Source of the DNA: Chloroflexota bacterium
Lineage (GTDB): Bacteria; Chloroflexota; Dehalococcoidia; SZUA-161
DNA length: 9,137 nucleotides
Direction of reading: 5' to 3'
Assembly: GCA_003229915.1 (NCBI GenBank)
Contig: QIGA01000180.1
Location: 1-9,137 of the forward strand
A program made the position numbers and the translations under genes. Below are positions 1-7,200 of this stretch, in pieces. The notes under the pieces were generated by a model, which saw only the letters and a program-made list of their open reading frames with translations, made no database searches and was not told the origin of the DNA. The first letter of the stretch is position 1. Every line of letters starts with the position of its first letter.

Positions 1-33
1 ACAGAGCTTCTGTCCGCCATAAGGGCCCTGTGA
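1..33 (+). CDS. Possible 3' end of an upstream gene (10 codons)
   Basis: Frame 1 is open from the first base to a TGA at 31-33 and reads TELLSAIRAL, an amphipathic leucine-rich tail of a kind common at protein C-termini. A strong hairpin starts 27 bases after the stop, as expected for the end of a transcript. The piece is too short to assign a family. Frame 2 (stop TAA at 20-22) is an alternative, and the region may be non-coding. Confidence 0.25.
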   Translation, partial: TELLSAIRAL

Positions 34-59
34 GCCGAGCAAAAGGCTTCGTGAATCGT

Positions 60-94
60 GAATCCTGCAGCCTATCAGGCTGCAGGATTCTTAT
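60..94 (+). terminator. Strong 13-bp stem-loop, probable terminator of the upstream unit
   Basis: The arms at 60-72 and 78-90 are perfectly complementary (GAATCCTGCAGCC with GGCTGCAGGATTC) and enclose a 5-base loop TATCA. The following bases are TTATAACTTGTT, which is T-rich but not a clean T run. The hairpin lies between the possible upstream stop and the operon promoter, which suits a Rho-independent terminator. It lies upstream of the predicted start of transcription, so it is unlikely to be an attenuator of the operon. Confidence 0.6.
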
Positions 95-100
95 AACTTG

Positions 101-129
101 TTGCCTCTGACGGTGTAGAGGGCTACAAT
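101..129 (+). promoter_or_regulatory. Sigma70-like promoter of the fdhA-like/nuoEF/metVF operon
   Basis: TTGCCT at 101-106 matches 4 of 6 bases of the -35 consensus. TACAAT at 124-129 matches 5 of 6 bases of the -10 consensus. The spacer is 17 bp. Transcription would begin near 136, giving a leader of about 18 bases with GAGG at 142-145 as ribosome binding site, eight bases before the TTG start. No operator or riboswitch-like structure fits in so short a leader. Confidence 0.5.
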
Positions 130-153
130 AGTCTCGTCACCGAGGAATGAGAG

Positions 154-2832
154 TTGGAAGCAATTACCATCACGCTCAACGGCAGGGAAGTAAGCGGCTA
201 TCCCGGAATGACCATACTGGAACTGGCACGGGAATCGGGGGTAGAGATACCCACACTCTGCCATGATCCTCACTTGGCTCCGATAGGCGCCTGCCGCATC
301 TGCCTGGTCGAGGACGAACGCTCAGGCAAACTCGCGGCATCCTGCGTTACCCCCCTAGAGCCGGGAATGGTTATCAATACCGAATCACCCAAAGTAGTGG
401 AGCGCCGCAAGGCTATAATCAAGCTGATACTGGCTAGCCATCCCGATTCCTGCATGGTGTGCGACAAGGGCAATCAATGCGAGCTCCGCAAGATCGCCTC
501 AGATATGGGCGTGGGGTTGGTGGGCTTCCAGAAGATCCCCCAGCTAGCCACTATCGAAGAGGTCAATCCTTTCATTGAAAGGGACCTGAGCAAGTGTATA
601 CTGTGCGCCAAGTGCATAAGGGCAGACCATGATCTCGTCGTCCAGGGCGCTATCGACTACATTGACCGAGGATTTGCCTCAAAGCCAGCAACGCTGAACG
701 ACATGCCCCTGGAAAACTCAGAGTGCACCTTTTGTGGAACCTGTGTGGCAATCTGTCCTACTGGCGCACTAATGGAGAAGAAGCGGGCGTACAGCGGGAC
801 GTCCCCCGTAAAGGTGTCAACCATCTGCCCGTTCTGCGGATGCGGATGCAGCATCAACCTGGAGGTCAAGGACAATCAAATAGTGCGGGCCAGACCCGGC
901 GCAGAGAGCGCGGTGAACCGCGGCACTCTCTGCGTCAAGGGAAGCTATGGCTACGATTTTGTGCACAGCGCTGAAAGGCTCACAAGTCCGCTGGCCAAGG
1001 TTAACGGAGACTTTGAGGCCATACCATGGGAACAGGCCTTGGCACTGGTGGCCTCTGAACTAGGCCGGTTACGAAGAACCTACGGCCCAGGTAGCCTGGC
1101 TGTCCTCGGTTCTTCCAAGTGCACCAATGAAGAGAACTACCTGCTGCAGAGGTTTGCCCGGAGCGTACTGGGCACAAACAATATTGACAACGGGAGCCGC
1201 CTGTACAGCGCCGCCAGCATTATCGGCCTGGGGGCAGCCGTCGGCTTCCCCGGCACAACCAATCATTTAGATGCCCTGGAGCAGTCAGAGGTGATAATGG
1301 TTATCGGGGCCAACCTCACCTCCTCAGCGCCCATCGTGGGATACGCGGTAAAGCGGGCGGTGAGAAGCAGGGGCGCTAAGCTGATCCTTGTAGACCCTCA
1401 GCGAACTGAGCTTGCTTCGTTCTCCCACCTCTGGCTAAGGCCCAGGGTTGGGACCGATATGGCGCTGATAAACGGCATGGCCAGGGTTATTGTCACTGAA
1501 AGCTTGCTGGACGAAGAGTTTGTAGCCGGAAAAACGGACAATTTCGAGGCACTGAGCAAGGTCTTGGAGGAATATACACCCGATTACGTCGAGGGGATCA
1601 CCAGCGTCACCAGCGAGGAAGTGAGTCGCGCCGCCCGTCTCTTCGCGGAGGCAAACGTTGCTTCAATTGTCTATGGTACTGGAATCACCCAGCATATAAC
1701 CGGCACAGATAGCGTAATGGCCCTCGCGAATCTGGCGATGCTGACCGGAGATATCGGGCTCAGGGGCGGCATCTTCGCGCTGCAAAAGGATTGCAACGGG
1801 CAGGGCGCGTGCGACATGGGGGCCCTACCCAATCTGCTCCCCGGATATCAATGCGTGGAAGATGCCCAGTCAATCAACAAGTTCGCAGACCGCTGGGGCA
1901 CCGACCTACCCTCGGACGCCGGGCTGTCAGCCATCGAAATGATTGAGCACGTCAGAGAGGGGAAGGTCAAAGGCATGTACATTGTGGGGGAGAATCCAGC
2001 CTTGAGCTTCCCCAACTCGACCGTCGTCAAGGAAGCCCTGGCATCCCTCGATTTCCTCGTGGTTCAAGACATGTTCCTCACCGATACAGCGAAGCTGGCA
2101 AACGTGGTTCTGCCCGCCGCAAGTTTCGCCGAAAAGGAGGGCACTTTCACCAATTTCGAGGGGCGGGTTCAGCGGGTGCGCAAGGCCATCGAACCATTCG
2201 GCGACAGCCTGCCAGACTCGGAAATCGTTCTCAGACTGGCGAACAGCATGGGATACCCAATGCCCTATTCCTCGCTACAGCAAGTTATGGACGAGATTCG
2301 GGAACTGGTTCCTTTGTATCAGGGCATTGGCTACAGAGATTCTGAGACAAAGGATATATATCGCGCTGAACTGGACAAGGATCCCCTGAGCAAGAGACGT
2401 CTCTTCAAAGGCCAGTTCCCCAGTGGATTCGGGCGCTTCCACCCCGTGCAATATGAATCACCAGGGGAGACACCAAGTAATGGGTATAACTTCACTCTGC
2501 TGACAGGGAGCATCCTCCATCACTCCGGCACAGGCTCCAAGAGCTCCAGGTCACCAAGACTGAGCGAGTTCTCGCCGGAGGCCTATGTGGAAATCGGCGA
2601 ATCTGACGCCAACCAGGTTGGGATCAACCAGGGTGATAAGGTCAAGGTCATCTCGCCACTGGGTGAAGTAATCGCCGCCGCTAGATTCACCGACACTCTG
2701 CCCGAGGGAGTGATTTTCATGCCAAACTCCTTCCCGTCAACCCCTGTCAATCAACTATTTGACATAGTCCTGGACCCCCAAGCGAAGACCCCAGCGCTCA
2801 AGACATGTGCCGTAAAGCTGGAAAGGACCTAG
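154..2832 (+). CDS. Formate dehydrogenase alpha-like iron-sulfur/molybdopterin subunit with substituted active site
   Basis: This 892-residue protein has the layout of FdsA/NADH-linked FdhA. It has an N-terminal [2Fe-2S] domain (Cys36, 47, 50, 64) and a His-type [4Fe-4S] site (His96, Cys100, 103, 109). A two-cluster ferredoxin domain follows (Cys148, 151, 154 and Cys191, 194, 197, 201). The molybdopterin oxidoreductase core has its own [4Fe-4S] ligands Cys225, 228, 232, 260 and the conserved Lys262, and a C-terminal dinucleotide-binding domain covers roughly 760-890. Pterin-binding stretches such as NLAMLTGDIG and QGACDMGALPN are kept. Aligned to E. coli FdhF, Sec140-His141 become Tyr351-Ser352 and Arg333 becomes Gln544, so formate oxidation by the known mechanism is unlikely. 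The fourth ferredoxin cysteine of the first motif is Asp158. The start is TTG, two codons after an in-frame stop, with GAGG upstream; no other start keeps the N-terminal domain. Many pipelines would label it fdhA or nuoG. It is probably cytoplasmic, since no signal or membrane segment is seen. Confidence 0.93.
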   Translation: MEAITITLNGREVSGYPGMTILELARESGVEIPTLCHDPHLAPIGACRICLVEDERSGKLAASCVTPLEPGMVINTESPKVVERRKAIIKLILASHPDSCMVCDKGNQCELRKIASDMGVGLVGFQKIPQLATIEEVNPFIERDLSKCILCAKCIRADHDLVVQGAIDYIDRGFASKPATLNDMPLENSECTFCGTCVAICPTGALMEKKRAYSGTSPVKVSTICPFCGCGCSINLEVKDNQIVRARPGAESAVNRGTLCVKGSYGYDFVHSAERLTSPLAKVNGDFEAIPWEQALALVASELGRLRRTYGPGSLAVLGSSKCTNEENYLLQRFARSVLGTNNIDNGSRLYSAASIIGLGAAVGFPGTTNHLDALEQSEVIMVIGANLTSSAPIVGYAVKRAVRSRGAKLILVDPQRTELASFSHLWLRPRVGTDMALINGMARVIVTESLLDEEFVAGKTDNFEALSKVLEEYTPDYVEGITSVTSEEVSRAARLFAEANVASIVYGTGITQHITGTDSVMALANLAMLTGDIGLRGGIFALQKDCNGQGACDMGALPNLLPGYQCVEDAQSINKFADRWGTDLPSDAGLSAIEMIEHVREGKVKGMYIVGENPALSFPNSTVVKEALASLDFLVVQDMFLTDTAKLANVVLPAASFAEKEGTFTNFEGRVQRVRKAIEPFGDSLPDSEIVLRLANSMGYPMPYSSLQQVMDEIRELVPLYQGIGYRDSETKDIYRAELDKDPLSKRRLFKGQFPSGFGRFHPVQYESPGETPSNGYNFTLLTGSILHHSGTGSKSSRSPRLSEFSPEAYVEIGESDANQVGINQGDKVKVISPLGEVIAAARFTDTLPEGVIFMPNSFPSTPVNQLFDIVLDPQAKTPALKTCAVKLERT

Positions 2833-2836
2833 CTTC

Positions 2837-3328
2837 GTGGATAAGCACCAGGAAACAGCCGAACCCGACCTGAAACGGATAGAAGAGATTGTCTCTCGAT
2901 ATCGTGATCAGAAGTGGCCTTTGATCTCCCTCCTCCAGGAGGTTCAGGAGGAGTTAGGGTATATCCCCCCCGAGGCGATCAGGCCTATAGCCAGAGGGAC
3001 GGGCTTGTTCCCCGCACAGGTGCAGGGCGTAATTAGCTTCTACGAACAATTCCACACAACGCCCCGAGGAAAGAACATTGTCAAGGTATGCCGAGGCACA
3101 GCCTGCCACGTGCGCGGCGGACGTACGATATTGAAGATCGTGAAGCAGAACCTGGGTGTCGAAGAGGGGGGAACCACTCCCGACATGAATTTCACATTGG
3201 AGACAGTCCCCTGTCTCGGAACTTGCTTCCTGGCCCCGTCAATGATGGTAAACAAGGACTACTTCGGAAAGCTCGCTCCGCCGAAACTCAAGAGCATCCT
3301 CCAGCAATACGGCAGCCCGGGAGAGTGA
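2837..3328 (+). CDS. nuoE: NuoE/FdsG-like thioredoxin-fold [2Fe-2S] subunit
   Basis: This 163-residue protein is homologous to the 24-kDa subunit of complex I and to the small subunits of NAD-linked formate dehydrogenases and bifurcating hydrogenases. It starts with a helical region (around residues 10-70, including YRDQKWPLISLLQEVQEELG and the GVISFYEQF segment). The thioredoxin-like domain carries the four [2Fe-2S] ligands Cys85, Cys90, Cys126 and Cys130. The segment CLGTCFLAPSMMVN is the family signature, with Thr129 where CLGCCGLAP-type proteins usually have Cys. In homologous complexes it sits beside NuoF and takes electrons from its FMN. The GTG start lies four bases after the stop of the preceding gene, with AAAGGA upstream, and the stop overlaps a possible GTG start of the next gene. 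Translation of the three genes is therefore probably coupled. Confidence 0.93.
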   Translation: MDKHQETAEPDLKRIEEIVSRYRDQKWPLISLLQEVQEELGYIPPEAIRPIARGTGLFPAQVQGVISFYEQFHTTPRGKNIVKVCRGTACHVRGGRTILKIVKQNLGVEEGGTTPDMNFTLETVPCLGTCFLAPSMMVNKDYFGKLAPPKLKSILQQYGSPGE

Positions 3329-3336
3329 ACAAGGTT

Positions 3337-6300
3337 ATGGAAAGATTGAAAAGCGTCTCGGAGCTTAGCTCGTACCGCGATTCACTCCTGCGACAGAGTA
3401 GACAGCCGAAAACCTGCGTCCGTGTATGCACTACGGGCTGCCGCGCTCATGGGGCCCTGGAGGTGCGGGATGCGCTGCTGGCAGAAGTCGCGAGCCAGGG
3501 GCTGGAGGAAAGGGTGGAAGTAAGGGATACAGGCTGTCATGGTTTCTGTGCCAAGGCTCCGGTGATAGGCATTGACCCTGGAGGAATATCCTACCAGGAG
3601 GTGACCGTTGAGGATGTATCAGAGATTGTTTCCCTGACCTTGCTTAAAGGGGAATTGGTCGAGCGTCTTCTTTATCACGATGGAAACAATGGCAGCACCA
3701 TTCCCGAGGCCAAGCTCATTCCTTTCTACAAGAGCCAGACAAAGAACGTACTGCGGAACTGCGGTCAGGTCGACCCCAAGGACATTCGACACTACATCGC
3801 TCGGGATGGGTATGCTGCCCTAGCGAAGATGCTCGCGGGGATAAGCCCTGAGCAAGTGATTGAAGCTGTCACAGCGGCAAAGCTGCGCGGGCGCGGGGGC
3901 GCCGGATTCCCCACCGGCACGAAGTGGAGGGTTACCCGGCAGGCACCAGGTGATTTCAAGTACGTAATCTGCAACGCCGATGAGGGCGACCCTGGTGCCT
4001 TCATGGATCGAGCCGTGCTTGAGGGTGATCCACACAGCGTAATCGAGGGAATGCTCATCGCCGCCTATGCCATCGGAGCCGGCGCTGGCTACATCTATGT
4101 TCGCGCAGAATATCCCATTGCCATAGAACATTTGAGTATCGCTACCAGTCAGGCAGAGGAACTCGGCCTGCTGGGTGATAACATACTGGGAACCGGCTTC
4201 GATTTCCGCATCTTCATCAGGAAAGGGGCAGGAGCGTTCGTCTGTGGCGAAGAGACGGCACTGATTGCTTCCCTGGAGGGCAAAAGGGGTATGCCGCGGC
4301 CCAAGCCTCCATTCCCCGCTCAGTCTGGCCTCGAGGGCAAGCCCACCTCCATCAACAACGTGGAAACCTATGCCAATGTGCCTGAGATAATTCTTTCTGG
4401 AGCCGAGGCCTATTCCCAGATCGGCACCGAGGAAAGCAAGGGGACGAAGATATTTTCTCTCTCCGGCAAGATAAACAATACCGGGCTGGTTGAGGTCCCG
4501 ATTGGTACGCCTTTGTCCACCATAATCTACGACATCGGTGGCGGTATCCCTCACGGCAAGAAGCTCAAAGCGGTGCAAACCGGCGGCCCCTCGGGCGGAT
4601 GCATCCCAGCCCAGTTTACCGACGTACCGGTGGACTACAGCTCACTGGCTCAACTCGGATCAATCATGGGCTCCGGGGGCATGGTAGTGATGGATGAGGG
4701 CAACTGCATGGTGGACGTAGTTCGATATTTCCTGAGCTTCACGCAGGACGAGTCCTGCGGTAAATGTGTGCCCTGCCGTCTGGGAACCAAGCAGATGCTG
4801 GAGATCCTGACCAGGATCACCCAAGGTGAGGGCCATGATGAAGACATCGATACCCTGCTCACCATCGCTGAGATGGTCAGGGAGTGCTCCCTTTGCGGTC
4901 TCGGCCGGACCTGCCCCAACCCGGTGCTTACCTCCATCAAGTACTTCCGTCATGAGTATGAAAGTCACATAAAGGAGAAGAAGTGCCCCGCAGCAGTCTG
5001 CGATGCTTTGATGATATCCCCTTGCCAGCATGTGTGCCCGGTGGGTCAAGACGTACCCAGGTACCAGGCGCACATCGCCGCGGGCGAATACCTGGAGTCT
5101 ATTGAAACCATCAGGGAACGGAACCCGTTTCCCTCCATCTGCGGCCGCATCTGCCATCATCCCTGCGAGGAACGCTGCCGCCGTGGGGCGCTCGATGATC
5201 CGATAGCTATAAGAGCGCTAAAGCGCTTTGCCGCCGACTGGTATTTCGACCATGTAGATCAATTGCCCGAACCAGTGCCTTTCCCTCAAACCCAGAACCA
5301 AAGAATAGCCGTGGTCGGAGCCGGGCCCACCGGGCTGAGCTGCGCCTACTTCCTGGCTCAGATGGGCTACCCAGTTACCGTTTTCGAAGCGCTTCCGGTA
5401 GGCGGAGGTATGCTCTCGGTGGCTGTCCCTGAGTTTCGCTTGCCCACAGAGGTCATTCAAAGGGAAATAGACTACATCGCCAAGCGCGGTGTCGAGATAA
5501 AGTACAATACGCCCATCAGCAGGAATTTCACCATAGAAGACTTGCGGAAAGACGGCTTTGACGCAGTTTTCATCGCCGCAGGCGCTCAGGCAAGCCAGCG
5601 AATAGGTATACCTGGTGAGCTGGAAGACGTGGCAGGCTTTCACTATGGCTTGAGATTCCTGCGCGATGTCAAATTGGGCAAACAGGTAGAGGTAGGACGG
5701 CGGGTGGCTATCATCGGGGGTGGAGCCCTGGCGCTCGACGTAGCTCACACTGCTGTTCGCCTTGGGGCTGCGGAGGTGAGCATCTACGAGATGCGGTCTC
5801 GCGACGAGATGCTGGTGTCCGATGAAGACTACGATGAGGCGGTGGAAGAGGGCATCCACCTGAACTTCCTTACCAGTCCCACGCGTATACTCAGCGACAA
5901 CTGGCGAGCGAGCGGCCTGCAGTGCATCCTTATGGAGCTGGGCGAACCCACTATCAACGGCAGGAGCCGGCCGGTGCCCATCCCCGGCTCCGAGTTCTCC
6001 GTCGAGGCTGACACCGTCATCGTTGCCGTGGGGCAGGCTCCCGACCTCTCGTTCTTACCTCGCGACAGTGCCCTGGAACGCACCAGGTGGGAGACCTTAT
6101 CCGTTGACAGCAACAGGTTGTCGACCAATATACCAGGAGTCTTTGCCGGGGGAGACTTCGTCCGTGGCCCTGGAATGGTCATAGAAGCCATCGCTGAAGG
6201 AAGAAGAGCGGCTATCGCCATGGACAAGTACCTCAGGAGCGACTCCTCGCGCGTGGAAATGTACGATCTAAAGCGGATGAGGACCGGGGAGGCAGCGGGG

Positions 6301-6462
6301 CAGCAAGTGGAGGAAAGCTGGGAAACCCAGCCCAGGGTTGAAATGCCCAAGCTTTCTCCTCAGGAGAGAAAACACAGCTTCGAGGAGATCGAGCGAGGTT
6401 TCTCGGAGGAGGTTGCGAAGCAAGAAGCCGGGCGATGCCTCAGATGCGACCTGGAAACATGA
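3337..6462 (+). CDS. NuoF-GltD fusion: NAD(P)H-binding flavoprotein of a soluble oxidoreductase complex
   Basis: This 1041-residue protein joins four modules. Residues 25-90 form a thioredoxin-like [2Fe-2S] domain (Cys31, 35, 67, 71). Residues about 130-540 are NuoF: the FMN/NADH loops GRGGAGF at 185-191, NADEGDPGAF at 213-222 and CGEE at 303-306, then an SLBB domain, then [4Fe-4S] ligands Cys474, 477, 480 and 520. Residues 549-620 are the cysteine-rich N-terminal domain of GltD/NfnB proteins (Cys563, 567, 602, 606, 610, 614). The remainder is a two-dinucleotide-domain flavoprotein with FAD motif GAGPTG at 661-666 and NAD(P) motif GGGALALD at 794-801. It ends in the GltD-type RCLRC tail. One chain would thus carry FMN, FAD and several clusters. 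Glu818 closes the second beta strand of the NAD(P) fold, which hints at NADH rather than NADPH for that site. The start is uncertain: ATG 3337 or GTG 3325, the latter overlapping the nuoE stop. An upstream extension to 3088 is rejected because it would run through nuoE. Confidence 0.92.
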   Translation: MERLKSVSELSSYRDSLLRQSRQPKTCVRVCTTGCRAHGALEVRDALLAEVASQGLEERVEVRDTGCHGFCAKAPVIGIDPGGISYQEVTVEDVSEIVSLTLLKGELVERLLYHDGNNGSTIPEAKLIPFYKSQTKNVLRNCGQVDPKDIRHYIARDGYAALAKMLAGISPEQVIEAVTAAKLRGRGGAGFPTGTKWRVTRQAPGDFKYVICNADEGDPGAFMDRAVLEGDPHSVIEGMLIAAYAIGAGAGYIYVRAEYPIAIEHLSIATSQAEELGLLGDNILGTGFDFRIFIRKGAGAFVCGEETALIASLEGKRGMPRPKPPFPAQSGLEGKPTSINNVETYANVPEIILSGAEAYSQIGTEESKGTKIFSLSGKINNTGLVEVPIGTPLSTIIYDIGGGIPHGKKLKAVQTGGPSGGCIPAQFTDVPVDYSSLAQLGSIMGSGGMVVMDEGNCMVDVVRYFLSFTQDESCGKCVPCRLGTKQMLEILTRITQGEGHDEDIDTLLTIAEMVRECSLCGLGRTCPNPVLTSIKYFRHEYESHIKEKKCPAAVCDALMISPCQHVCPVGQDVPRYQAHIAAGEYLESIETIRERNPFPSICGRICHHPCEERCRRGALDDPIAIRALKRFAADWYFDHVDQLPEPVPFPQTQNQRIAVVGAGPTGLSCAYFLAQMGYPVTVFEALPVGGGMLSVAVPEFRLPTEVIQREIDYIAKRGVEIKYNTPISRNFTIEDLRKDGFDAVFIAAGAQASQRIGIPGELEDVAGFHYGLRFLRDVKLGKQVEVGRRVAIIGGGALALDVAHTAVRLGAAEVSIYEMRSRDEMLVSDEDYDEAVEEGIHLNFLTSPTRILSDNWRASGLQCILMELGEPTINGRSRPVPIPGSEFSVEADTVIVAVGQAPDLSFLPRDSALERTRWETLSVDSNRLSTNIPGVFAGGDFVRGPGMVIEAIAEGRRAAIAMDKYLRSDSSRVEMYDLKRMRTGEAAGQQVEESWETQPRVEMPKLSPQERKHSFEEIERGFSEEVAKQEAGRCLRCDLET

Positions 6463-6468
6463 AGTAAG

Positions 6469-6524
6469 TATTCAGTTGTCAGACGTCAGCGTTCAGATAG
6501 CCGCTGAGTGCTGAAAGCTGAGAG
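6469..6524 (+). repeat. Inverted array of 7-bp repeats in the gap before metV
   Basis: Four tandem heptamers ending in TCAG (TATTCAG, TTGTCAG, ACGTCAG, CGTTCAG; 6469-6496) are followed by a 7-base spacer, ATAGCCG (6497-6503). Three heptamers beginning with CTGA then follow (CTGAGTG, CTGAAAG, CTGAGAG; 6504-6524), which is the same motif on the other strand. In RNA the central units form an 11-bp stem (6486-6496 with 6504-6514, two G-U pairs). It fills most of the 82-bp gap that separates nuoF-gltD from metV. It could be a dispersed repeat, a processing or pausing site that separates expression of the two halves of the operon, or a protein-binding array. No T run follows, so it is not a typical terminator. 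Confidence 0.7.
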
Positions 6525-6544
6525 CTTCCACTGGGAGGTGGAGA

Positions 6545-7189
6545 ATGAAATCCATTACCAGGCAAAAGCCCCTTGAAGAGATCGAGCAACAGCTTGAGGG
6601 ACTGGAAAGAGCATACATAATCGGGTGTGGCACGTGCACCACCATGACCAAGACTGGCGGCAGAGAAGAGGTCCTGGACATGAAGGAACGGCTGCAAGGC
6701 CTGGGAAAGATGGTCACTGGCTGGACAGTCATCCCCATTGCCTGCGATGAAATGACCGAGGCGTCTTTGAAGGAAAACGATGGAGCCATCCGGAGTGCGG
6801 ATTGTCTCCTCGTAATGTCCTGCGCTCTGGGAGTACAGAAAGCGGGCTCCTACAGCGGCAAACCGGTCATCCCCGCCCTGGACACCCTATTCATCGGTGT
6901 GGAGGACAAGCCAGGCTATTTCCACGAGGTTTGCGACCAGTGCGGTCACTGTGTCCTGGGCTATACTGCGGGCATCTGCCCCATCACAGCATGCCATAAG
7001 GGATTGCTCAACGGCCCCTGTGGCGGCACCAACAACGGCAAGTGCGAAATCGACAAGGAGAAGGATTGTGCCTGGACGCTCATCTACCAGCGACTTAAGG
7101 CCCAGGACAGGCTCGACCTGATGAGGAAATACCAGCCGCCCAAGAACTCCCAGGTGATACCCAGGCCGCGATTGGCCAGGATCTTGTGA
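6545..7189 (+). CDS. metV: MetV, iron-sulfur/zinc partner subunit of methylene-THF reductase
   Basis: This 214-residue protein belongs to the family annotated as methylene-tetrahydrofolate reductase C-terminal domain. It partners the catalytic MetF of acetogens and other Wood-Ljungdahl bacteria. The N-terminal half has a GCGTC motif (Cys28, Cys31) and further cysteines at 67, 87 and 93. The C-terminal half carries the diagnostic cysteine set: CDQCGHC (Cys130, 133, 136), Cys145, Cys150, then LNGPCGGTNNGKCEI (Cys159, Cys167) and Cys175 before the WTLIYQRL helix. In characterised pairs MetV supplies metal centres that pass electrons to the MetF flavin. The ATG start has a good ribosome binding site (GGGAGGTGGAG) just upstream. 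metF follows after 11 bp. The 82-bp gap before it is the only sizeable break in the operon, so metVF may be partly independently expressed, although no clear promoter is seen there. Confidence 0.92.
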   Translation: MKSITRQKPLEEIEQQLEGLERAYIIGCGTCTTMTKTGGREEVLDMKERLQGLGKMVTGWTVIPIACDEMTEASLKENDGAIRSADCLLVMSCALGVQKAGSYSGKPVIPALDTLFIGVEDKPGYFHEVCDQCGHCVLGYTAGICPITACHKGLLNGPCGGTNNGKCEIDKEKDCAWTLIYQRLKAQDRLDLMRKYQPPKNSQVIPRPRLARIL

Positions 7190-7200
7190 GGAGGAAGAAA

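Noticed and set aside
154..2832. NuoG of respiratory complex I
   Set aside because: No membrane or hydrogenase-like complex I genes follow, and the pterin-binding core and its QGACDMG motif match formate dehydrogenases better than NuoG.
3088..3336. N-terminal extension of the NuoF-GltD frame up to 3088
   Set aside because: It would overlap nuoE by about 240 bases, and the extra residues have no recognisable domain; the [2Fe-2S] domain begins just after ATG 3337.
3820..4578. 252-residue open frame on the minus strand
   Set aside because: It lies wholly antisense to the conserved NuoF core and has no recognisable motif; open by chance in GC-rich DNA.
5218..5859. 213-residue open frame on the minus strand
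   Set aside because: Antisense to the GltD-like domain with its clear FAD and NAD(P) motifs; no independent evidence of coding.
7186..7200. GTG start for metF at 7186
   Set aside because: It would place the GAGGAGG ribosome binding site inside the coding region; ATG 7201 is correctly spaced from that site and matches the usual MetF N-terminus.
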